Source of the DNA: Candidatus Heimdallarchaeota archaeon
GTDB taxonomy: Archaea; Asgardarchaeota; Heimdallarchaeia; Heimdallarchaeales; Kariarchaeaceae
Length of the DNA stretch: 10,477 nucleotides
Direction of reading: 5' to 3'
Assembly: GCA_029882335.1 (NCBI GenBank)
Contig: JAOUKW010000121.1
Span: forward strand, 1-10,477
Below the pieces are notes generated by a model, which did no database searches, had not been told where the DNA came from, and saw only the letters and a program-made list of their open reading frames with translations. The position numbers were made by a program, and so were the translations under genes. Shown here piece after piece: positions 1 to 5,229 of the stretch (the first letter of the stretch is position 1; each line of letters begins with the position of its first letter).

Positions 1-329
1 TTAACGATCATCGCTCCGATTAATGCAATGACTATAAAGATAATAATAATAAACATCATAAGAATCATGAATATAAACCCAATAAATAATGAAACACCTA
101 AAAATTTATATGTTAATAAATAATGTAACTTCAGTGCTTGTATAATTATCTGTTTATAGGATAACTCCTGCATGTCTTTAAGGTACTGCTCCTGTTGATT
201 TTTAATTTTTTCTCGTACCAAGTCAATATTAACATGGTAAATAATAACAAGAATAGATAGAATTACAAATATTTGAAAATCGCCTATTTGTACAAACAAA
301 TAATGAAATAATTTAAAAATATAATTCAT
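1..329 (-). CDS. partial membrane protein with two to three membrane segments, 3' end beyond the window
   Basis: Not recognised. Reading leftwards from ATG at 329, 109 codons stay open to the window edge, so the C-terminus is missing. A stop lies in frame upstream at 360-362 and no other ATG lies between it and 329, which fixes the start. Residues about 13-33 form one hydrophobic helix. Residues 35-60 are polar and charged (Glu, Lys and Gln rich, probably a helical connector). Residues about 68-109 are almost continuously hydrophobic (Ile, Phe, Met, Leu), enough for one long or two short membrane helices. There is no signal-peptidase site or enzymatic motif. It lies 105 nt downstream of the ATPase-nuclease gene on the same strand. 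It seems to have its own TATA-like box, so it may be a third, separately transcribed member of the cassette. A membrane effector or anchor is one possibility, but this is speculative. A spurious reading frame in AT-rich DNA is unlikely given the ordered hydrophobic/polar pattern. Confidence 0.6.
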   Translation of the reverse strand, partial: MNYIFKLFHYLFVQIGDFQIFVILSILVIIYHVNIDLVREKIKNQQEQYLKDMQELSYKQIIIQALKLHYLLTYKFLGVSLFIGFIFMILMMFIIIIFIVIALIGAMIV

Positions 330-342
330 CTGAATCAGAGTT

Positions 343-361
343 GAAATATCATATATATTTC
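343..361. repeat. inverted repeat over the putative promoter
   Basis: GAAATAT at 343-349 and ATATTTC at 355-361 are perfect 7-bp arms separated by 5 nt. The repeat covers the TATA-like box of the leftward membrane gene. It is a possible operator. Both arms are AT-rich, so coincidence is possible. Confidence 0.35.
351..360 (-). promoter_or_regulatory. TATA-like box of the membrane-protein gene
   Basis: On the minus strand this reads AAATATATAT, centred about 27 nt before the ATG at 329. In archaea that would place transcription start at or next to the start codon, giving a leaderless mRNA. It lies inside a 19-bp inverted repeat (343-361), which would suit a repressor covering the promoter. 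AT-rich sequence makes chance TATA boxes common. Confidence 0.35.
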
Positions 362-389
362 ATCCTACAAAAAATATTAATGGTAGGAT
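362..389. repeat. inverted repeat ATCCTAC / GTAGGAT between ATPase-nuclease and membrane genes
   Basis: ATCCTAC (362-368) and GTAGGAT (383-389) are perfect 7-bp arms separated by 14 nt. The right arm belongs to TAGGATAAA (384-392), which recurs exactly at 405-413, 21 bp away or about two helical turns. Repeats spaced by whole turns upstream of a promoter resemble a regulator binding array. On the minus strand the arms could also fold into a hairpin after the ATPase-nuclease stop codon. Confidence 0.4.
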
Positions 390-434
390 AAAATTATGGA
401 AATATAGGATAAATAAAGATATTAAATGTCATGA

Positions 435-2708
435 TTACGTAAGTTGTTTGATTTTTACAAGTTTAGCTGTCGAAGTAAACTGAGGTTTGCTTTTTACATA
501 TCTTTCTAAATAATCTAGAAATTCTACCTCTTTTAGATTATCAGAATTAATTGATTCCAGATCTAGAAAATCAGAATATAGTTGATCCTTTTTGATTTGT
601 TTCCTTTTTTGGTTATAATAATTTTCTAACGTAGATTCAATAAATAATTCTATTTTTTTATGAAGATCTAAACCAACAACAGGTGATTCTACACCTTTAA
701 TATATTCAATTTTATCACTCGACTTATCATCTTGAATTTTAGGAAGGACATCAAGTGAAGTGTTAATATCAATTTTAGGTTTCTTAATTGCATATTGTTC
801 ATTTCTTTCTTCTAGTTCAATAATAGACTTTGGATGGTTAATAAATATTTCAGGGATACCTAGTTTTACTAGTAATGTTTTTGCCTCTTTGATGGTAGGT
901 GCTCGCTGCATGGCTTCTTCAAATATATATGCCCAATACAGATAAGCTTGTTCTTCTAATGTTTGAGGATTGATTCTAGAAATTTTACTTCGATATTCAT
1001 GAGATAAATTTTCAATACTTTCTTTATGCAATGGTACATTGGAAATCCAAATAACGTAATCAACATCGTTCTTAGTAATTAATTCATTTGTTTTTTCAAC
1101 ATCAGTCTTTGGTACTACTACACCTGCACGATAACACTTAACCTCAATAGCAATCCGTCTTAACTTGGAATATTCTAAATTTCCACCAGTTTCATAATAT
1201 ATATCAGGTGATCTTCCTGAATTACTTAGCTTTTTAGTCAATTCCAGTTTAGAGATGTAATTCTCATTAAATTGAACGATTTGATATAAATTATATATTG
1301 CAATTTCAGGAATTTTTGACCTTTCTTTATCTTGAATTTCATCAGATACTAAAAATTTCTGTAAATCCTCTTGAATACTTCGAGGTAATCGCAAAGGATC
1401 ATGAATGATATTCAAATTACCAATTGCCTTTAGTGGATTACTAACATCAATTACTTCTTGATCATCTTTAAATGAGTTAAAAATATCATGTAATCCTATT
1501 AACGTTGATCTTAAATTTTGATCGTGTTTTGCATAGAGATATCTAATGGTTTCATCTGAAAATGGATAATAAGGTAAATTCACATCGGAAAGCATGTTTA
1601 CTGATTGCCAAAATTTATTTAATTGATGATAAACTATCTTTACAACTTCAAAATCTGCAAGTCTATTTATATGTAAATATTTATGCCACTGATCTAATTG
1701 TTGCTGCATATCCCCAGGAATATTATTTGTTAGGTGATTATAACTCTCAAGATTACCTGATAGAACAATTGAAATATTGGGAACCTGTCGTAGTGATAAT
1801 AACAAGGTGAAGAATTTTACGCTTATTTTTTTTGGATCAACTAGTTCAAATAATTCTTCTAATTGATCGATGAATATACAAAATACCGTTTTTTCGCGAA
1901 TAGCTACAAGTAATTCAATTATAGCATGGAATAAACTTAAAGTCTCACCTTTTGAAGCATAGAAAAAATCATCAAATTTTTTTCCAGACTTAAGTGATTC
2001 CAATGCTTTTATTCTGTGGATAGTTGCAGATTGAGAATAAAGTAACACTTTAACAAATGTAGGATCTATTGTAGACCATCTTCTCTGGATATCTGGATAA
2101 AATAACCCTATTGCATTTAATATGGACTCTATAAATGATTCTGCGTATGTTCGATCATTCAAACGTTGTAAAGTTGAATCCAAATTCTCATATGGATCCC
2201 ATGATTGGAATAATTGCGAAAAATACATTTTATCAGTTTCATATATCGTTTGACCTATGAGTTGAGTACACCTAGAAGCAATTTTGCCCAATAATCTAAA
2301 TTCTTCCAAAGATCGAATTATTTTCTTAAAAAAAATACCAAGACCGAAATCCTGAATATCACCATATGCCTCTACATATGCAGCATACATATGTTCTTCT
2401 TCATTATCATGTTTTCCATCAACGATCTCATTAAATAAAAAAGAGACAAGTGCTGATTTTCCCATTCCAGTCTCAGCCTGTAGTATAATCAACGGACGAT
2501 CGCTACTGGATGTTGAGGAACGTATGTATCCAAGTAACCGTGTGTACTCATCATTTCTCCCGAATAATTTCTGAGGGGGATTTCTTGGTGTTGCAGTAGC
2601 AGGTCTACCTGGGAAAGGATTAATTGAATTCCTATTTATTATAGCAGTATCTCTCTCTTTTTTTTCTCCAGGACCTGAATTGAAGATGTGTGATAATCTA
2701 GAAAAAAT
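435..2708 (-). CDS. AAA+/STAND-type ATPase with C-terminal PD-(D/E)XK nuclease-like domain, likely ATT start
   Basis: A 757-residue protein if it begins at ATT 2708. Residues 1-46 are a polar, Pro/Thr-rich leader. Then come the FGR-x-x-E motif at 49-54, typical of STAND-like ATPases, and the Walker A motif ETGMGKS (79-85, Lys84). Walker B is hydrophobic residues followed by Asp281-Gln282 and the pair Glu284-Glu285. A sensor-like strand with Ser-Gly-Asn (about 316-319) and a sensor-2-like Asn-Leu-Arg (398-400) follow. The C-terminal domain (about 465-565) fits the PD-(D/E)XK fold: Pro501-Asp502, a strand carrying Glu522-Val-Lys524, a helix, then the strand YVIWIS. The tail (about 580-757) is charged and unassigned. 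The expected activity is ATP-switched DNA cleavage, as in conflict-system ATPases. The first ordinary start codon is TTG 2492, which would remove the FGR motif, so I prefer ATT 2708, which overlaps the upstream stop. Fusion to the upstream frame by a -1 shift is the alternative. ATPase call sure, nuclease call probable, defence role inferred. Confidence 0.85.
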   Translation of the reverse strand: MFSRLSHIFNSGPGEKKERDTAIINRNSINPFPGRPATATPRNPPQKLFGRNDEYTRLLGYIRSSTSSSDRPLIILQAETGMGKSALVSFLFNEIVDGKHDNEEEHMYAAYVEAYGDIQDFGLGIFFKKIIRSLEEFRLLGKIASRCTQLIGQTIYETDKMYFSQLFQSWDPYENLDSTLQRLNDRTYAESFIESILNAIGLFYPDIQRRWSTIDPTFVKVLLYSQSATIHRIKALESLKSGKKFDDFFYASKGETLSLFHAIIELLVAIREKTVFCIFIDQLEELFELVDPKKISVKFFTLLLSLRQVPNISIVLSGNLESYNHLTNNIPGDMQQQLDQWHKYLHINRLADFEVVKIVYHQLNKFWQSVNMLSDVNLPYYPFSDETIRYLYAKHDQNLRSTLIGLHDIFNSFKDDQEVIDVSNPLKAIGNLNIIHDPLRLPRSIQEDLQKFLVSDEIQDKERSKIPEIAIYNLYQIVQFNENYISKLELTKKLSNSGRSPDIYYETGGNLEYSKLRRIAIEVKCYRAGVVVPKTDVEKTNELITKNDVDYVIWISNVPLHKESIENLSHEYRSKISRINPQTLEEQAYLYWAYIFEEAMQRAPTIKEAKTLLVKLGIPEIFINHPKSIIELEERNEQYAIKKPKIDINTSLDVLPKIQDDKSSDKIEYIKGVESPVVGLDLHKKIELFIESTLENYYNQKRKQIKKDQLYSDFLDLESINSDNLKEVEFLDYLERYVKSKPQFTSTAKLVKIKQLT

Positions 2709-3370
2709 TAATATCCCTCCAAAACTCTACCCCAATCAAATCGCCTTCCCGATGGAGAAACAACACTACGTGCATCATTATTAATTGGTTCACCCATTTG
2801 TAACTCGATTCGTCGTATTTCATATAAATCATATAATATTTCATTTATGCGATCATTTGATAAATTATATCTACTTACTAAAAAATTATAAAATATCTCT
2901 GTTGATACTAAAGGACCTTTAGTAAAATTAGGATTTACTTGCTTTTGAACATTGAAAAGTTCATCTATGATAGTACTTCTATCGAAATGTTCTGCAGTTC
3001 CACCTAATGACAAATCACTCTCAAGTGAAATTTTGCCTAATGCAGATCCAATCACCTCAATTCTTGAATTTAATATTTTTAGCCCTTCTGAAATTAAATT
3101 AAAATCCGATTTTACATCTTGTAAGATATCCACTTTTGATTCATCAGACCTATTATATAATTTTACTACTCCTTTACCAAATTTAGTTAATGAAAAATCA
3201 GTTGGACTCTTTGATTTTATTCCCTTTGAGGTCATCCCATAGGACAACTTTATCATATCTAATTTTTCTAATGCCTTTAATTCAGCTCCTTTTAATCCAG
3301 AGCCTTTTATGGGTATATCTCTAGTTTCTTGTATATATGGAAATAAACGATTAAATATCATTAGAATCAT
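2708..3370 (-). CDS. protein with two winged-helix-like regions, partner of the ATPase-nuclease
   Basis: A protein of 220 residues from ATG 3370; alternatives are ATG 3361 (217 aa) and TTG 3373 (221 aa). Residues about 25-75 look like a winged helix-turn-helix: helices around ELKALEKLDMI, then a wing-like strand leading into SLTKFGKGVVKLY, which resembles the LTxxGrxhv end of many such domains. Residues 85-150 are a helical, charged middle. Residues about 155-215 look like a second winged domain: VSTEIFYNFL and a helix, then the strand IELQMGEP and a turn ending in SGRRFDWGRV. No catalytic motif was seen. It should bind DNA or act as a protein-protein adaptor. It overlaps the ATPase start by 1 nt, so the two are translationally coupled and probably work as a pair, for example as sensor or regulator plus ATPase-nuclease. 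They might even be one polypeptide if the ribosome shifts -1 at the junction. The family is not recognised; the fold calls rest on pattern only. Confidence 0.8.
   Translation of the reverse strand: MILMIFNRLFPYIQETRDIPIKGSGLKGAELKALEKLDMIKLSYGMTSKGIKSKSPTDFSLTKFGKGVVKLYNRSDESKVDILQDVKSDFNLISEGLKILNSRIEVIGSALGKISLESDLSLGGTAEHFDRSTIIDELFNVQKQVNPNFTKGPLVSTEIFYNFLVSRYNLSNDRINEILYDLYEIRRIELQMGEPINNDARSVVSPSGRRFDWGRVLEGY
2715..2720 (-). promoter_or_regulatory. Shine-Dalgarno deciding the ATPase-nuclease start
   Basis: GGAGGG on the minus strand lies inside the last codons of the winged-helix gene. After GGAGG (2720-2716) there are 7 nt and then ATT at 2708-2706. The preceding stop TAA (2710-2708) shares its last A with that ATT, giving TAATT where TAATG is usual in coupled gene pairs. 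No ATG, GTG or TTG occurs in this frame between the in-frame stop at 2727-2729 and 2492. Confidence 0.55.
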
Positions 3371-3413
3371 CAAATTAAATTCAATTACGATTACATTGCT
3401 TTTCTCAGATTAG

Positions 3414-3421
3414 ATTATAAA
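3414..3421 (-). promoter_or_regulatory. TATA-like box of the winged-helix/ATPase-nuclease operon
   Basis: TTTATAAT on the minus strand is centred about 47 nt before ATG 3370. With archaeal spacing, transcription would start near 3391 and leave a leader of about 20 nt. No other comparably good element is nearer. Chance matches are frequent in this AT-rich spacer. Confidence 0.25.
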
Positions 3422-3849
3422 TTATTATGAGTGAGTAGAAATAATTGATGAAAAATATGTTAAAAAACGGTTTACAAAAATTTATCTGTTAAAAAGTCTA
3501 CAATAAATTAAATTTGATTTGCTAACTAAATCCCATTTTATCACATAATATTATTTTTTGTTCACTTATTGATCTTTAACAACCATATTTATTTTTCGAT
3601 AATATATAGCGGAATGATATTTAAGATTGTTTTAATTTTAAATTAGAAATGTAGATCCATCTAAAACGCAAAATTTAACGAAATTAGACAGGTAAACCTC
3701 ATGATTTTTTAAAATTCAATACTTTTTAATGAGTTTGAATTATTGCAGTTAACCCGTACTATACGAAATAACTGATTTTCTACCAAATTATTTATTCTTT
3801 ATTCTGGTGATATCCACATTTCAGTCTGAAAACATACCTTTCTGTATTT
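3422..3849. other. gene-free spacer
   Basis: This AT-rich stretch lies between the start of the winged-helix operon and the end of the small acidic gene. No reading frame with a start and plausible length, no tRNA-like cloverleaf and no tandem repeat was found on either strand. The one structured element is the dyad at 3746-3774. A minor TAGAT-CC-ATCTA palindrome lies at 3652-3663. Confidence 0.6.
3746..3774. repeat. 29-bp interrupted dyad (possible operator or hairpin)
   Basis: CAGTTA (3746-3751) pairs with TAACTG (3769-3774). Inside them CGTA (3755-3758) pairs with TACG (3762-3765) around a CTA centre. The two 3-nt spacers (ACC and AAA) do not pair, leaving 10 of 13 positions symmetric about one centre. 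Its CG-containing core stands out in an otherwise AT-rich spacer. It could be a dimeric regulator site or an RNA hairpin with an internal loop. It lies about 75 nt downstream of the small acidic gene's stop. Confidence 0.45.
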
Positions 3850-4095
3850 CTACCTTATAGGTATAGCATCAATTTTTTCAATCATTTGACAAAAGTCTAC
3901 ATCATTCGCATTTAATTGGTTTACAAATTCACTAAAGAAAATTTCTCTATCATCAATATCTAGTGAGTTGAAGATTCTATTGAATCCTGTTGAATTTAAC
4001 TGATCTGAATTTAATTCCAAAATCTCATAACCAACAAGAACTAGATACTCCTTTAAAACTTCCTCAACTTCATCTATCATAGAGAAATTACTCAT
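3850..4095 (-). CDS. small acidic hypothetical protein
   Basis: Not recognised. The protein has 81 residues from ATG 4095, or 76 from an internal ATG at 4080. It is acidic, with 17 Asp/Glu against 5 Lys/Arg, probably mostly helical and without membrane segments. It has a single Cys near the C-terminus. GAGGT sits directly against ATG 4095, too close to act as a normal ribosome site. A TATA-like stretch at 4107-4114 is about 30 nt before ATG 4080, which favours the shorter product if transcripts are leaderless. It is transcribed away from the acetyltransferase gene, sharing the 150-nt spacer. Small acidic proteins beside enzymes are sometimes antitoxins or immunity partners, but no motif supports that here. 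The frame is credible because of its ordered amphipathic pattern and clean stop, but a chance frame cannot be excluded. Confidence 0.5.
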   Translation of the reverse strand: MSNFSMIDEVEEVLKEYLVLVGYEILELNSDQLNSTGFNRIFNSLDIDDREIFFSEFVNQLNANDVDFCQMIEKIDAIPIR

Positions 4096-4213
4096 ACCTC
4101 ATTTAATAAATATACAACAGGTGATCAAAAATGAAATTCTATTAAAATATTCTATTTCTGTTTGAAAATGCGTTTAAGTTCAAAAAGAGTAAATATCTTG
4201 TTTGTTTATCACA

Positions 4214-4222
4214 AAATATTTA
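4214..4222 (+). promoter_or_regulatory. TATA-like box of the acetyltransferase gene
   Basis: AAATATTTA is centred about 27 nt before ATG 4246. This matches the spacing expected for a leaderless archaeal transcript beginning at that ATG, and it supports the shorter start over the frame's earlier ATG at 4168. Confidence 0.35.
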
Positions 4223-4245
4223 TTCGTAAGATTTGTAATCCATTT

Positions 4246-5022
4246 ATGGTCTATGAAGTAAAACATTCTGATTATTCCAAGCACTCTCATTTATTCAAAA
4301 GTTCTGGACCTGAAGGAGCATTATTAGAAAATGCATTTTCTCATGATTTCATATCGCAAACTCTCTATGTTGATGATTTAAATCATTCATCCATTGCTTT
4401 ACTGAAACTACCTATTGTATTTCTATTAGTTGGAAATCCTGAATCACCCAGTTTAAATTCATTATTAGAAATAATCCCTAATAAATCTGGTTTTACTTTC
4501 CCTCATACAGATAATTGGCTATCTCAAATGAAAAAGTATCGTCCTATGTTATCAGTGAAATGGTCCTCAAATTATATGTCCCATCAATCATTAAAAATCG
4601 ACCATATACAGGAACTTTCTAAAACAATTCCCAAAGACTACAATGTAAAAAGGGTAACTGAAAATAATATTAATGAATTACCAGAAGAAATATGCTCACA
4701 TATACCACGTAATTTTGGTTCATTTGAGAATTTTCTGAAATATGGGATTGGATTTTGTATTATGGAGGGGGATAAACCTATAAACCTAGCCTCATCTTTG
4801 CTACCATATACAAATAAGCTTGAAGTTTACATAGTAACAGTGAAAGATGAGAAATATAGAAAGAAAGGTTTTGCTACCATCGCCTGTGCAAAGTTATTGG
4901 AGTTTTGTTTAAATGAAGGAATAGAACCATATTGGAGTGCTATGAATGAAGCCTCGTTAAAATTGGCTACAAAACTTGGTTATGAAAATCCAACTCTTTT
5001 TCATGTATATGAAAAGAAGTAA
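4246..5022 (+). CDS. GNAT-family N-acetyltransferase
   Basis: A 258-residue protein from ATG 4246. The frame stays open to ATG 4168 (284 aa) and TTG 4162 (286 aa), but those extra residues are basic and look unlike the family. The C-terminal third carries the acetyl-CoA site: strand VYIVTV, then RKKGFA, the Arg-x-x-Gly-x-Ala pyrophosphate loop (residues 205-210 of the short form), and the helix TIACAKLLEFC. Next comes the family's closing unit PYWSA-MNEAS with a helix and KLGYE, then a last strand. The N-terminal half probably forms a degenerate acetyltransferase-like domain, as in the roughly 260-residue GNAT proteins of the GNAT_acetyltr_2 type. It should transfer acetyl from acetyl-CoA to an amine in the cytoplasm; the substrate cannot be read from the sequence. 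It stands alone, with a spacer of about 200 nt before the helicase gene. Family assignment is firm. Confidence 0.88.
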   Translation: MVYEVKHSDYSKHSHLFKSSGPEGALLENAFSHDFISQTLYVDDLNHSSIALLKLPIVFLLVGNPESPSLNSLLEIIPNKSGFTFPHTDNWLSQMKKYRPMLSVKWSSNYMSHQSLKIDHIQELSKTIPKDYNVKRVTENNINELPEEICSHIPRNFGSFENFLKYGIGFCIMEGDKPINLASSLLPYTNKLEVYIVTVKDEKYRKKGFATIACAKLLEFCLNEGIEPYWSAMNEASLKLATKLGYENPTLFHVYEKK

Positions 5023-5147
5023 ATAATTATCAATTTATTCATTCTTCAAAAACTAATAATTGTAATACAAAAATAATATGAAACTATACTCCTTTACTCA
5101 ACTAGTTATTATGAAGATGATTGAATACAGATCTTTTTTGTATGATA

Positions 5148-5155
5148 TTTAAATA
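5148..5155 (+). promoter_or_regulatory. TATA-like box upstream of the helicase gene
   Basis: TTTAAATA is about 78 nt before the TTG start. With archaeal spacing, transcription would start near 5178 and give a leader of about 50 nt carrying the Shine-Dalgarno. A second AT-rich box (TATAAT, 5208-5213) resembles a bacterial -10 but has no -35 element at 16-18 bp. Choice between them is uncertain. Confidence 0.22.
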
Positions 5156-5219
5156 ATTTTTAGTTGTCCAATCGTTTTGGAATACACTTTTATTTGTGTT
5201 TAATCATTATAATATAGGG

Positions 5220-5225
5220 AAGGAG
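5220..5225 (+). promoter_or_regulatory. Shine-Dalgarno deciding the TTG start of the helicase gene
   Basis: AAGGAG ends 4 nt before TTG 5230. An in-frame TAG at 5215-5217 closes the frame just upstream. The first in-frame ATG lies at residue 210, far inside the protein, so TTG 5230 is the only sensible start. Confidence 0.7.
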
Positions 5226-5229
5226 TATT

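Noticed and set aside
760..945. Plus-strand frame of 61 codons
   Set aside because: It lies wholly inside the ATPase-nuclease gene on the opposite strand, with no family resemblance or start signal.
1562..1810. Plus-strand frame of 82 codons
   Set aside because: It is antisense to the ATPase domain, whose motifs show the minus strand is the coding one.
2952..3242. Plus-strand frame of 96 codons
   Set aside because: It is antisense to the winged-helix gene, has a low-complexity Ser-rich product and no ribosome site.
3652..3663. TAGAT-CC-ATCTA palindrome
   Set aside because: Five-bp arms with a 2-nt loop in AT-rich DNA are expected by chance.
3374..3849. tRNA, CRISPR or hidden gene in the long spacer
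   Set aside because: No T-arm-like GGTTC/GAACC pairing, no regularly spaced repeats, and all frames are broken by frequent stops.
5177..5213. Bacterial sigma-70 promoter (TTGGAA ... TATAAT) before the helicase gene
   Set aside because: The spacing is 25 bp, well over the usual 16-18 bp, and no better -35 is present.
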